From Vibrio barjaei (GTDB lineage Bacteria; Pseudomonadota; Gammaproteobacteria; Enterobacterales; Vibrionaceae), in NCBI RefSeq assembly GCF_001639065.2, contig NZ_LQXO02000053.1:62001-126000 (forward strand): a stretch of DNA of 64,000 nt, given 5' to 3'. Below, piece by piece: positions 1 through 9,800 of this stretch. Within the stretch, counting starts at the first letter, position 1. The number at the start of each line of letters is the position of its first letter. Position numbers and translations under genes: made by a program. A model generated the notes under the pieces. The model was not told the DNA's origin, did not search any database, and saw only the letters and a list, made by a program, of their open reading frames with translations.

Positions 1-419
1 ATAGTCTGGATCTGGTTAGGGAGCTGTTCGCACTTAACATTTGGTATTGGACGTTTAAACTCAGTTTTAGCCACTTTTTTAGGTTGTCGTTTAAAGGTCA
101 ATGTGTGAAGTTTTTCATCGTAGATAAAGGCGTAGTCTCCGGTGAACCTAATATTCAAAGGCAAAGTAGATGTTTTGTCGCATAGTAGAGGGACTGGAGT
201 GTTGAACTTGACCTTATTGGGCAACTCATTATTGCAGAGCCTATCTATAGCGCTGATTTCGAGTTGGTACTTATCTTTATTAAGAGTGACGACTAATGGA
301 GTCGTAGAGTCTAGTGGATAGTCTCTGCTCGTTGTAGAGGTAGAGATGGTTAAGTAGCGTGATGCAAATAGCGATGGCGAAGCCAACAGCATATAAGCAA
401 GTAGGGTCTTATGTTTCAT
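1..419 (-). CDS. Secreted protein of unknown function, C-terminus cut by window edge
   Basis: An open frame runs from an ATG at 419 off the left edge, so only about 139 residues are visible. The first 20 residues form a signal peptide (MKHKTLL, a hydrophobic stretch, then SLFAS), so the protein is probably periplasmic or surface-exposed. The mature part is hydrophilic and contains three cysteines. A second in-frame ATG lies two codons upstream at 425; I chose 419 because a GGA lies six bases before it. I do not recognise the family. It is divergent from the secreted protein at 590, with a shared 170-bp promoter region. Confidence 0.6.
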   Translation of the reverse strand, partial: MKHKTLLAYMLLASPSLFASRYLTISTSTTSRDYPLDSTTPLVVTLNKDKYQLEISAIDRLCNNELPNKVKFNTPVPLLCDKTSTLPLNIRFTGDYAFIYDEKLHTLTFKRQPKKVAKTEFKRPIPNVKCEQLPNQIQT

Positions 420-589
420 GCTCATTCCGTTGTTCTAATAATCCGAGGTTACTATAAGTTGCCTTAAACGGTCTTACATCATTCTCATGCTCTACGCCTC
501 AAAGTCAGAGTAAGCTCACATAACGGATTCTTAGGGATGAGTTAGAGGGGGATGAGTTCGTAGAAAGAAATAATAGCTATCATAGAAAG

Positions 590-1165
590 ATGAAATTAAG
601 AATATTGTTGCTATCACTACTGATTCCCTCTATCTCATTTGCTATGACTACATGGCCATCTCGCTATGTGATGGGAGAGATGCCATTAAGTGACTTAAAT
701 CAGGTTAGGTCGCTGTCTGATGTATATGATTGTGGTGAAATAGAACATCAGCGTTTTTGTGGTTTTGATACAAACTATCGTGGCATTCCTATAGAGGTTG
801 AGATCGATGTAGTGAATCAGTCAGTCACGCGAGTCACTTTTTTCATACCAATGACAGTTACAAACTACACAAGGCTTCAGACCTTACTACGTTCTGACGG
901 CTATCAAATAAAAAGCGTTAAAATAGCGGGTAAGGAATTGATTGTTGAAGATTTAATCAATCAAGACTTACCTCATATCGCCGATAAGAAACTCATAGAA
1001 TTTTTGAACTTATATCCCATTTCTGAGTCCAAACTATTTACCTGGATCCGTAAAAATGAGATTCAGAATACGTTAGCAACAGAAACGCTTTTAATGACGA
1101 GTGACAAAGAGCAAATCATGCTCACTTGGGATTTTCCCCAGCTTTCTAACACTGTCACACAATAG
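590..1165 (+). CDS. Secreted protein of unknown function, 191 aa
   Basis: The protein starts with a clear signal peptide (MKLRILLLSLLIPSISFAM, cleavage near residue 18) and is likely periplasmic. The mature region has a pair of cysteines near residues 48 and 57 that could form a disulfide. The middle is a run of alternating hydrophobic residues typical of beta strands. I do not recognise a domain. It is followed by a small ORF at 1238 and then a terminator. The AGAAAG just before the ATG is only a weak ribosome site. Confidence 0.6.
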   Translation: MKLRILLLSLLIPSISFAMTTWPSRYVMGEMPLSDLNQVRSLSDVYDCGEIEHQRFCGFDTNYRGIPIEVEIDVVNQSVTRVTFFIPMTVTNYTRLQTLLRSDGYQIKSVKIAGKELIVEDLINQDLPHIADKKLIEFLNLYPISESKLFTWIRKNEIQNTLATETLLMTSDKEQIMLTWDFPQLSNTVTQ

Positions 1166-1237
1166 TCTCACGACTGTCATTTCAATGTTACATTCAAAAA
1201 GTAACTTGAATTGCGTAAAGTATAGAAGGAGTTAACC

Positions 1238-1330
1238 ATGAAAAAAATGAGACGTGCACAGCTTCATCGTTGTCGTATTCAATACTGGAAAGAAACAAAC
1301 CAGAAAACAACGGATAAAGCAAAAGCGTAA
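1238..1330 (+). CDS. Very small basic protein, 30 aa
   Basis: A short frame begins with ATG preceded by AGAAGGAG at good spacing and encodes a strongly basic peptide (MKKMRRAQLHRCRIQYWKE at the N-terminus). It stops 24 bases before a textbook hairpin-U terminator, so it forms a compact unit with its own ribosome site and terminator. The family is unknown to me. The evidence for expression is the ribosome site and the terminator; the length is too short for composition tests. Confidence 0.5.
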   Translation: MKKMRRAQLHRCRIQYWKETNQKTTDKAKA

Positions 1331-1354
1331 TCAAGCTTTACAAACCAAGACGTG

Positions 1355-1390
1355 AAACCAGCATAAAAAAGAAAGTGCTGGTTTTTTCGT
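1355..1390 (+). terminator. Rho-independent terminator
   Basis: A 9-bp stem (AAACCAGCA at 1355-1363 with TGCTGGTTT at 1376-1384) is followed by a T-rich run. It ends the transcript carrying the 30-aa ORF and separates it from the riboswitch leader that follows. Confidence 0.8.
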
Positions 1391-1439
1391 TTTTAGCTCA
1401 CAAAAAAGATAGACAACCTCAAAATTGAGGCATACAATC

Positions 1440-1550
1440 CGCTCGTTTTGGGGAGTAGTCACCCGTTTATTTGTCGTCATCTCGTTAAGTCTAAGGCTTA
1501 TCCGGCAAATAAGAGCGCAGCCCGCGCTTTGACGAGACCAACGCAATCAA
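1440..1550 (+). promoter_or_regulatory. yybP-ykoY manganese riboswitch upstream of Alx/TerC
   Basis: The segment contains the conserved elements of the yybP-ykoY RNA: GGGGAGTAG at 1450-1458, a GTCGTCATCTCG block near 1473-1484, and GACGAGACC at 1531-1539 after GCCCGCGCTTT. This motif is known to sense Mn2+ and to control Alx/MntP-type exporters in E. coli. After the aptamer a hairpin (CTCAGTA / TACTGAG, 1554-1572) and 60 further bases lead to the ribosome site of the TerC-family gene, fitting control of expression by leader refolding. The motif match is direct; Mn2+ control is inferred from the family. Confidence 0.85.
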
Positions 1551-1634
1551 ATGCTCAGTATTTTATTACTGAGTGAAGTATTTGTTTGTGGAAGGTCGAC
1601 ACCCATACTCTTCGTCCTTCTGCCTGGAGGACTT

Positions 1635-2588
1635 ATGAGCCCATCTATTTACGTTTCTTTTTTTGTACTAACGCTAGCTCTGGTTGCGTTGGACATATGT
1701 CAAACTCGCGGTGGTCAAATCTCTATTCGCAAAGCAGCGATATGGAGTGTGTTTTGGTTTCTACTAGCGTTTGCTTTTTCTGCGACGATCTACTTATTTT
1801 GGGATTTTTACGCTCCGGCAAGTGATTACACGGCGGAAAAGGCGACGGTGTCTTTCCTAACGGGGTACTTATTAGAGAAATCGCTGAGCGTCGATAACTT
1901 GTTCGTGTTTGCAATTATCTTCCACCAGTACGCAGTGCCTGAACATTTGCGCCCTAGAGCTCTTCTTTGGGGTGTTATAGGTGCATTGGTTCTAAGAGCA
2001 ATCATGATCAGTGTCGGAGCTCAGTTACTTGCTGAGTTCCATTGGGTGATGTACTTGTTCGCTGCGTTCTTAATCTGGACAGGTATTAAGCTTGCTAAAG
2101 ACTCAAGTGAAGATGAAGTTAACCCACTACCTGAACGTGTAATTAGAAAGTTAGTCCCAGTTACAGACGATTTTCATGGTAACAAGTTATCTATTATCGA
2201 AAACGGTAAACGTGTATTTACGCCAATGTTGGTGGTAATAGGTGTGATTGCGTTTATGGATATTATGTTTGCTTTAGACTCAATTCCAGCGATTTTTGCA
2301 GTAACCAGAGAACCGTTTTTAGTACTAGCTGCAAATGTATTTGCGTTGCTTGGGTTACGTTCTTTATATTTTGTACTAGAAGGGATGATGAATCGTTTTG
2401 TTTACTTAAAACCAGCGTTGTCATTCATTATGATTTTCATCGGTGTGAAAATGGCACTAGTGGGTTCAGCTTGGGAAATTCCAACTTGGGTGTCGTTAAG
2501 TGTGATTCTAGTGACTATGACATTAGCAACGGTTGCATCGCTCTATCGAGAAAAGCGCGAACCCCATATGGTAGATAAGAATAGCTAA
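1635..2588 (+). CDS. alx: TerC/Alx family membrane protein, probable Mn2+ exporter
   Basis: The 317-aa protein is an integral membrane protein with about nine hydrophobic segments. It carries the family blocks FLTGYLLEKSLSVDNLFVFA and DIMFALDSIPAIFAVT, whose acidic residues form the metal site. Its length matches E. coli Alx (321 aa), a Mn2+ exporter induced by alkaline pH and Mn2+. The open frame extends upstream to 1551, but I place the start at 1635 because TGGAGG lies five bases before it and the upstream part overlaps the riboswitch platform. It sits alone between the yybP-ykoY leader and a strong terminator. Mn2+ regulation follows from the riboswitch; exporter function is inferred from the family. 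Confidence 0.88.
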   Translation: MSPSIYVSFFVLTLALVALDICQTRGGQISIRKAAIWSVFWFLLAFAFSATIYLFWDFYAPASDYTAEKATVSFLTGYLLEKSLSVDNLFVFAIIFHQYAVPEHLRPRALLWGVIGALVLRAIMISVGAQLLAEFHWVMYLFAAFLIWTGIKLAKDSSEDEVNPLPERVIRKLVPVTDDFHGNKLSIIENGKRVFTPMLVVIGVIAFMDIMFALDSIPAIFAVTREPFLVLAANVFALLGLRSLYFVLEGMMNRFVYLKPALSFIMIFIGVKMALVGSAWEIPTWVSLSVILVTMTLATVASLYREKREPHMVDKNS

Positions 2589-2600
2589 CGACAAATAGCA

Positions 2601-2633
2601 AAAAGCCTCTTAGTAATAAGAGGTTTTTTGTTT
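2601..2633 (+). terminator. Rho-independent terminator after alx
   Basis: Stem CCTCTTA (2606-2612) with TAAGAGG (2617-2623), followed by TTTTTTG. It lies 20 bases after the alx stop codon. Confidence 0.85.
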
Positions 2634-2874
2634 AACAATAATACAACAACCGTATTGTAACTAAGTGTTTAATTCGCTAATTATGCACTTATTGATGTCT
2701 ATTGTGACTATGTAGTCATCAATTGGGGATAACATTAACGAACCATTGTTAATGGTTTGTTTTATTAGAATAACTAATGCGAAGTTCTAAATTTTGTCAT
2801 TTTTTAAACAGCGTTTTTTTGCCTAATATTGTCACCAACAACAACGAGTTACCCAGTTTTTAAGAGAGGCAATC

Positions 2875-3063
2875 ATGGCACAAGCAATGAACATCGAAAC
2901 TATCGCTGTACCCTCTATGGAAAAGAAAACCTACGCGGTTAACTTCAAAGGATTGATTGCACATTTACTAGACATTATGTTCGGTAAAGGCGAAGTAGAG
3001 AACACTTACTACGCAAACGAATTATCTGGTCATATGCAGCGTGATATCGGCATAAATCGATAA
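2875..3063 (+). CDS. DUF1127-like small protein, 62 aa
   Basis: The last 15 residues (ELSGHMQRDIGINR) match the conserved C-terminal end of DUF1127 proteins, which normally finish in a RDIGLSR-like motif. The N-terminal half is unlike the usual family core. DUF1127 proteins are short, often basic, and abundant in proteobacteria; some are linked to RNA turnover and phosphate or carbon metabolism, but the role here is not known. A ribosome site (AAGAGAGGCAATC) precedes the ATG, and a strong terminator follows 14 bases after the stop, so it is a single-gene transcript. Confidence 0.65.
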   Translation: MAQAMNIETIAVPSMEKKTYAVNFKGLIAHLLDIMFGKGEVENTYYANELSGHMQRDIGINR

Positions 3064-3076
3064 GCACAAAGAATTT

Positions 3077-3116
3077 AAAAAAGAGCATCTAGTTATCTAG
3101 ATGCTCTTTTTTTTTG
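3077..3116 (+). terminator. Rho-independent terminator
   Basis: A 12-bp stem (AAGAGCATCTAG / CTAGATGCTCTT) with loop TTAT is followed by a run of T. The symmetric A and T flanks mean it could also stop the small minus-strand gene at 3138-3284. Confidence 0.9.
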
Positions 3117-3137
3117 CTCGTTTTAATACTCGTGTAC

Positions 3138-3284
3138 CTATTGGTGTTCTTCAAAACCACCTTTTTTCTGTAACGTTTTTACTAACTCAACTCTTTCTGA
3201 TTCCCGAGATGTGTTTTCTGCTACTACTTCAGTAGCTTCGCTAAGATCCTTTGGAGAAAACACGTAGTGTTTATTGGTCGTCAT
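3138..3284 (-). CDS. Small acidic-basic protein, 48 aa, unknown function
   Basis: A minus-strand frame of 48 codons starts at ATG 3284 and stops at 3138 just before the bidirectional hairpin at 3077-3116. The product begins MTTNKHYVFSPKDLSEATE and ends KKGGFEEHQ. It is highly charged and predicted to be mostly helical with no membrane segment. The ribosome site is weak (TGGA about ten bases upstream). No family is recognised. It is convergent with the DUF1127-like gene. Confidence 0.5.
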   Translation of the reverse strand: MTTNKHYVFSPKDLSEATEVVAENTSRESERVELVKTLQKKGGFEEHQ

Positions 3285-3512
3285 ATGATAAGTCCACATT
3301 TAGATTGGTAAACGTAATTTATAAACTCATTATTTATCTTATAACTCCAATCGTCATCAGCCTAAACCACCAAATTTAGGGCGTAGGGTGATAGGCGTAT
3401 ATTAAATAGCGTTTTTCTCTCCCAATCTATATAAAACTGATTCATCGCAATTTACTGACAATGAGTTTACGTATGATGAGTACCAGTATTCATAAGAACG
3501 TAAGGTGAAAAA

Positions 3513-4742
3513 ATGACAAGTCTTATCGACCGGTTTCTCAATTATGTCACGTTTGACACGCAATCAGACCCGTCACAAGGTTGTTGTCCCAGTTCAAAAG
3601 GTCAAATGACATTCGCTGCGTTTCTCAGAGACCAACTTCTGTCATTAGGTCTGCACGATGTGGTTTTAGATGACAACGGATACGTTATGGCAACACTTCG
3701 ATCCAATGTTGACTACAAGGTTCCAGCCATCGGTTTTGTCGCTCACATGGACACCGCTCCTGATGCTTCAGGATCTAACGTAAAACCTCAGCTAGTAGAA
3801 AATTATCAGGGCGGTGATATTGCCTTGGGTAAGGGCGAGGAAGTCTTGTCTCCGATACAGTATCCAGATCTTCATGAGTTGCATGGATATGACATCATAA
3901 CCACCGATGGCACAACGCTATTAGGTGCAGATAATAAAGCAGGCATTGCGGAGATCATTTCGGCAGTAGAGTATCTGATCGTAAATGCAGATATTCCTCA
4001 CGGCGACATCAAAATTGCCTTCACTCCAGATGAAGAGATCGGGCGTGGCGCGGACCTGTTTAATGTTGAGAAGTTTGGGGCGCAGTGGGCTTATACGATA
4101 GATGGTGGTCCAGTAGGAGAGCTTGAGTATGAGAACTTTAATGCAGCAGCCGCAACGGTGACGTTTCATGGTAACAATGTTCACCCTGGGACAGCCAAAG
4201 GTAAGATGGTGAACTCAATGACGTTCGCGTCACGATTCCAAGCAGAAATGCCGTCTGAAGAGACGCCTGAAATGACAGAAGGTTATGAAGGATTCTACCA
4301 TTTAACAACTGCTGAAATGTCGGTACCGAAGTCTACGCTACATTATATTTTGCGAGACTTTGAGCAAGAAGGCCTAGAGAGACGAAAAGCTTATTTGAAA
4401 GATAAGGTTGCGACATTTAACCAAGGCAGTAAACAGAAACTAGTTACTTTAACGGTCACTGATAACTATTCTAATATGAAGGAAATGGTTGAGCCGCATC
4501 CGCATATTATCGACATTGCTAAAAAAGCGATGATAGCTTGCGCTGTTAAGCCAAATATCAAACCGATTCGTGGTGGTACAGATGGAGCACGATTATCGTT
4601 TATGGGTCTACCATGCCCCAACATCTTCACTGGTGGTTATAATTTCCATGGTATTCATGAATTTATCACCGTTCAAGGAATGGAATTAGCAGTAAACGTG
4701 ATTGTGCAAATTGCGAAAGACACTGCAATTCGTTATCGTTAA
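3513..4742 (+). CDS. pepT: Peptidase T (tripeptide aminopeptidase)
   Basis: This 409-aa M20-family metallopeptidase removes N-terminal residues from tripeptides in the cytoplasm. The metal ligands are in the canonical places: HMD at 78-80, the bridging Asp at 140 (LLGADNKAG), the catalytic pair EE at 174-175 (TPDEEIGRGAD), and a late His in the GGYNFHGIHEF block. Length and residue numbering match E. coli PepT (408 aa). The ATG at 3513 is preceded by AAGGTG. A MscS-type gene follows 28 bases later and is probably co-transcribed. Confidence 0.95.
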   Translation: MTSLIDRFLNYVTFDTQSDPSQGCCPSSKGQMTFAAFLRDQLLSLGLHDVVLDDNGYVMATLRSNVDYKVPAIGFVAHMDTAPDASGSNVKPQLVENYQGGDIALGKGEEVLSPIQYPDLHELHGYDIITTDGTTLLGADNKAGIAEIISAVEYLIVNADIPHGDIKIAFTPDEEIGRGADLFNVEKFGAQWAYTIDGGPVGELEYENFNAAAATVTFHGNNVHPGTAKGKMVNSMTFASRFQAEMPSEETPEMTEGYEGFYHLTTAEMSVPKSTLHYILRDFEQEGLERRKAYLKDKVATFNQGSKQKLVTLTVTDNYSNMKEMVEPHPHIIDIAKKAMIACAVKPNIKPIRGGTDGARLSFMGLPCPNIFTGGYNFHGIHEFITVQGMELAVNVIVQIAKDTAIRYR

Positions 4743-4770
4743 GGAAAACAAAGTTATGCAGTAGGCGGCC

Positions 4771-5625
4771 ATGGAAGATTTTCAAAAAGTAATAGCGTTC
4801 TTATTCGAAAATAAACTGTTATTAAGCTTTCTGGTCGTCTTTATTAACTTAATCATTCGTAGAGTGACCCTTTCCAGTATTCGGGGGGATGTCGCTTTCT
4901 TATCTGAAGATCAGCGTAAATGGATGTCGAGAACCAAAAATGGCTCTTTTGCCATTATCGTCATCACGTTGTTTTTGGTTTGGAAGTCCGAAATCAGTGA
5001 GTTTGCACTGTCGGTTACAGCTATCGCCGTCGCTATCGTCGTTGCCTCCAAGGAAATTATCCTCTGCTTCACTGGTTCTATCCAAAGAGCGAGCTCTCGT
5101 TCATTTAGAATAGGAGACTGGATTGAGGTCGGCAAAACGAGTGGCGAGGTGATAGAGCACAACTTAATGGCGACAGTTATTCAAGAGATAGACTTGTATC
5201 ACGGCCAATACCACTTCACTGGTAAAACGATCACTTTGCCAAACAGCATGTTCTTTACCTATGCGGTGAAAAACCTAAACTTCATGAAAAGGTATGTCTA
5301 CCATAGCTTTTCTATTATTGTTCCTGGGTTTGACAACTTATTCCCGCTATTACCTGAACTGACAAATAAAATTGAACACCATAGTGAGAGCTTTATCGAT
5401 GTAGCGCGGCGTTATAACAGTGTTATTGAGAAACATGCCGGTGTTGATCTCCCTGGTTCAGAGCCACACGTCCACATTTCTAGTGGTGCGACGGGGGAAC
5501 AAATTGTACACGTAATGATATTTTGTCCTACAGAATTAGCGACGCATTTAGAGCAAGAAATTCGCGCTGATTTTATGAATATCTACCACCAGGCATTTCC
5601 AAAAGAGATAGAAAAAACTACGTAA
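4771..5625 (+). CDS. MscS-family mechanosensitive ion channel, short form
   Basis: The 284-aa protein has three hydrophobic N-terminal segments (about residues 9-27, 58-75 and 78-98) followed by the MscS beta domain, seen in RIGDWIEVGKTSGEVIEHNLMAT and TLPNSMFFTY. It is related to the small-conductance channels that open under membrane tension to release solutes. The third membrane segment lacks the usual glycine/alanine packing pattern of E. coli MscS (here AIAVAIVVASKEIILCFTG), so it belongs to a divergent subgroup. It starts 28 bases after pepT and has no terminator between. Confidence 0.8.
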   Translation: MEDFQKVIAFLFENKLLLSFLVVFINLIIRRVTLSSIRGDVAFLSEDQRKWMSRTKNGSFAIIVITLFLVWKSEISEFALSVTAIAVAIVVASKEIILCFTGSIQRASSRSFRIGDWIEVGKTSGEVIEHNLMATVIQEIDLYHGQYHFTGKTITLPNSMFFTYAVKNLNFMKRYVYHSFSIIVPGFDNLFPLLPELTNKIEHHSESFIDVARRYNSVIEKHAGVDLPGSEPHVHISSGATGEQIVHVMIFCPTELATHLEQEIRADFMNIYHQAFPKEIEKTT

Positions 5626-5749
5626 AAACAGTTTGTTATATTTTGAAACACTTTCAAGATAACTATTAATACTTCTCGGACATTCAGCTGACTTGTAATT
5701 TGCTAGTCTGCCAAAGCTTGTTCCAATTAGAAGATAAAATGGTGTTTCA

Positions 5750-6883
5750 ATGCCTAAAAAACTACTCGTTGCTAGCCTAGTCTCTGCTGTTCTTCTAGCA
5801 GGGTGCGGTGAAACAACTAATACCCAACAAAACGCGCCAGCGCCTCTAGTACAAACCCAAGCGGTAGAGGTGATTCCTCATCAACAAAGTAAAATTTACA
5901 TCGGACGCATGGATGCGGTAGAAGACACGGCTATTACAGCTCAAGTCTCAGGCTACTTAGTGGAACGTCATTTCCAAGAAGGGCAAATTGTAGAAAAAGG
6001 ACAGTTGCTCTATACCATCGAGCCTTCAACGTTTGAAGCTCAAGTAGCGAGCGCAAAAGCTATGGTTTCAGAAGCTCGCTCCTCGTTAAAGAAAGCTGAA
6101 CTGGACTTCGAGCGTGGTAAAAACCTAGTTAAATCAAACAATATTTCTCAGGCCGAATTTGATGCATTAACTGCTTCACTAATGAGCGCTCGCGCGCAAC
6201 TAGAAGCTGGAATTGCACAAGAGAAAGTTGCTGAAGTAAACCTATCGCATACTACAATCCGAGCACCGTTCACGGGTCGAATTTCTGATAGTAAAGTGAG
6301 TACGGGTGACTTGTTATCACCGTCTTCAGGTGTGCTTACTACTCTCGTGAGTATGGATCCTATTTATGCCTCATTCAGCATTTCAGAGCGAGAACGACTT
6401 GCGTTAGGTATGGACCAAATTGAAGGTGATGGTTCTGATGAATCTAATGGCGTAGCAGTCAACGTTATCCTAGAAGATGGTCGCGTCTATGAGCAACAAG
6501 GGAAAATCGACTTCTTAGGCAACCGAATTAATCTTAATACTGGCACATTAGCGATGCGTGCGGTGGTAGAAAACCCAAGTCAAAGACTGCTACCAGGTCA
6601 ACATGTTCGCGTAGAGCTTATGGAAAAAGAAGCGAGCGATGTGGTTACGGTGCCACGACGCGCAGTACAAACTGACCTAGAAGGTGATTTTGTTATGATC
6701 GTTTCTGAAGGAAATGTGGCAGAGCGCCGCAATGTTGCATTGGGACCTCAGGTGGAAACGGGTGTTGTGATCCGCTCAGGTCTTAAAACTACCGATGTTG
6801 TTATCACCCAAGGTCTACAACGTGTAAGAAATGGAATCCCTGTACGTATTCAAGAGCCTAAGTCACAAGAACAGGGTGCCTAA
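5750..6883 (+). CDS. RND efflux periplasmic adaptor lipoprotein (AcrA/MexE type)
   Basis: A 377-aa membrane fusion protein with a lipobox (VLLAGC, Cys 19), so it is anchored to the inner membrane on the periplasmic side. The order is lipoyl half (QVSGYLVERHFQEGQIVEKGQLLY), an alpha-helical hairpin (about 95-160), second lipoyl half (TTIRAPFTGRISDSKVSTGDLL), beta barrel and membrane-proximal domain (PRRAVQTDLEGDFV). It would couple the pump encoded immediately downstream to a TolC-type outer membrane channel. The two genes are three bases apart and form an operon. No channel gene is present, so TolC from elsewhere is presumably used. Confidence 0.92.
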   Translation: MPKKLLVASLVSAVLLAGCGETTNTQQNAPAPLVQTQAVEVIPHQQSKIYIGRMDAVEDTAITAQVSGYLVERHFQEGQIVEKGQLLYTIEPSTFEAQVASAKAMVSEARSSLKKAELDFERGKNLVKSNNISQAEFDALTASLMSARAQLEAGIAQEKVAEVNLSHTTIRAPFTGRISDSKVSTGDLLSPSSGVLTTLVSMDPIYASFSISERERLALGMDQIEGDGSDESNGVAVNVILEDGRVYEQQGKIDFLGNRINLNTGTLAMRAVVENPSQRLLPGQHVRVELMEKEASDVVTVPRRAVQTDLEGDFVMIVSEGNVAERRNVALGPQVETGVVIRSGLKTTDVVITQGLQRVRNGIPVRIQEPKSQEQGA

Positions 6884-6886
6884 TAC

Positions 6887-9800
6887 ATGTTAAGTCGTTT
6901 CTTTATTCAAAGGCCAAAGTTCGCTTTGGTCATTTCGATAATACTTACACTCGCAGGTGCCATTTCCTTAATGGTTCTGCCTGTTGCTGAGTATCCTAAA
7001 ATCAGTCCGCCATCGGTAAGTGTTACTGCTTATTATACGGGTGCAAGTGCGGAAGTCGTTGAAGAAGCTGTTGCCGACCCAATCGAAACGTCGGTCAATG
7101 GTGTTGAGAACATGATTTACATGTCCTCCAAGAGTGCTAACGATGGCTCATATAACCTAAATGTTACCTTTGACATCGGTACTGACCCAGACATGGCTCA
7201 GGTTAACGTTCAAAACAGAGTATCGCAGATAGAGTCAAAACTTCCGCAAGAAGTACGAATGGTTGGCGTAACGGTTAAAAAGCGTTCGCCTGATCTGTTG
7301 ATGGTTCTAAACTTCTATTCTCCAGATGGTCGTTACGATGACCAGTTCCTGATTAACTACATTAATCTGAACGTCAAAGATCAGCTAGCTCGTGTTAAAG
7401 GCATCAGTGAAGTTAACGTTATTGGCGGTGGCGAATACGCAATGCGCGTTTGGCTAGACCCAGATAAATTAGCTAACCTAAAAATGACCACCAGTGATGT
7501 CTATGCGGCGCTTGCTGAACAGAACGTTCAAGTTGCCGCCGGACGTGTTGGTGCTGCACCTTACGCTAATCCACAAGAAGTTCAGTTTAACCTTGTGACG
7601 AAAGGTCGACTTGAGTCAGTCAGTGAGTTCGAAAATGTGGTTCTTCGTGCAAACTCTGATGGCTCTACCGTCTACTTAAAAGATGTTGCTCGCGTTGAGT
7701 TGGGTAAGAAGTTCTATGATGGTAGCGGTCAGTTCCGCGGTGAAGACGCGTCAATTGTTGCGCTAAACCTACAATCTGATGCGAATGCATTAGAAAGTGG
7801 TAAGGCAGTAATGGATTTACTTGATCGCCTAAGTGTCAATTTCCCAGAGGGAATGGCGTATGAAACTAGCTATGACACCACGGTTTTCGTTGCAGAGTCG
7901 ATCAAAGGCGTGGTTAAAACGCTGGTTGAAGCTATTTTGCTGGTAATCGCGGTTACTTATCTGTTCTTGGGTAGTGCACGTGCGACGTTAATTCCAGTTG
8001 TAGCAATCCCTGTATCTCTGATCGGTACATTTGCCGTGATGAATATGACGGGTTTCACGATAAATACCGTAACCTTATTCGGGATTATTCTTGCGATTGG
8101 TATCGTGGTAGATGATGCAATTCTGGTTATCGAGAACGTAGATACCATTATGAAGCGTAACCCTCATATCTCGCCGAGAAAAGCGACCTTGATGGCGATG
8201 AAAGAGGTGACGGGGCCGATTATTACCTCAACGCTGGTTCTGTTAGCGGTATTTATTCCAGTGACGTTGCTTCCGGGTATCACCGGAATCATGTATCGCC
8301 AGTTCGCGTTGACCATCTGTATCTCGGTAATCATTTCATCGATTAACGCGTTAACGTTATCACCAGCGCTATGTTCGTTAGTGTTGAAACAGGGCGGTGG
8401 AAACACAGCACGTTGGTTCCAAACGTTTAATGGACTGTTAGAGCGTATCACGATGCGTTATGGTCAAGTTGCGGGGTTCTTGGTGAAAAAAGCGCTGCTG
8501 TTGATGACATTCTTTGTTATAGCAGTCGGTACAGTAACCTTCCTTGCTAAAAACACGTCAACAGCGTTTGTACCTCAAGAAGATAAGGGCATTCTGCTCG
8601 TAAACGTTCAACTTCCTGATTCAGCTTCGTTATCTCGTACCACTGAAACCACTGAAAAGTTGGTGAATCTAGTAGAACAAGAACCAGGTATCGATGGAAT
8701 AACGGTTGCTAATGGATACGCGTTTATGACTGGTGCCGCGGCCTCCAATGGTGCTTCATTATTTATCAAGTTGAAAGATTGGAGTGAGCGGAACGGGTTT
8801 GAAGGCGATCATTCTGCAAACGCGATCGCTGCTAGAGTAAATGGAATGGCGGCACAGCAGATTCCAGGTGCTGTTGTGTTTGCGATGGGACCACCAGCGG
8901 TTCCGGGTATGGGGGCTGCTTCGGGTTTCGAGTTTGTTCTAGAAGATACCTTGGGAAGAAGCCGAACTGACCTTGCTTTAGTCATGCAAGATGTCATTCA
9001 GACTGCTAACCAGCAACCGGAAATAGCGTATACGTTTAGTACGTTCCGCGCGAACGTTCCACATTACTATGTGGATATTGATCGTGAGAAAGCGCAGCAG
9101 CTTGGGATTCCTCTTTCTTCGATATTTCAAACGCTACAGGGTAACTTAGGTTCTTTGTATGTGAATGATTTTACGATGTTTGGTAAGAACTTTCGTGTTA
9201 CGGTACAGGCGGATGCGCAATATCGAAGTGGAATGGATGATTTACAATTGTTCCACGTACGCTCTTCTAATGGTGAGATGATTCCATTAAGCACATTGGT
9301 TTCTTACGAACAAGTGTTTGAACCGGACGTGGCCTGGCGATACAACATGTACCGAAGTGCTGTTATCCAAGGACAACCTGCTCCTGGTTATTCGAGTGGT
9401 GATGCGATTGCTGCGATGGAAAGGGTAGCTGCTGAGGTACTCCCAATGGGTTACCAGTATGAATGGACAGGAATGGCCTACCAAGAAGTACTAGCGGGTA
9501 ATCAAGCGATTTACGCGTTTGCGCTAGCGCTAATATTTATTTATCTGTTCATGGTAGCTCAATATGAGAGTTGGACGATTCCTTTAGCCATCATACTCGT
9601 TGTTCCGGTTGCGACATTGGGGTCGTTTATTGCTCTGAATCTGACTGGTACACCTCTTAACCTCTATGCGCAAATAGGTCTCGTCCTGCTCATAGCGTTG
9701 GCGGCGAAGAATGCGATATTGATTGTAGAATTCGCCAAACTAGAACGTGAAGATAAAGATGTGGCTATCGATGATGCAGCTGTTAGAGGAGGGATGCTGA

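Noticed and set aside
1331..1546. 71-codon minus-strand frame over the terminator and riboswitch
   Set aside because: It overlaps a clear yybP-ykoY RNA on the other strand, has no ribosome site and a composition explained by the RNA structure.
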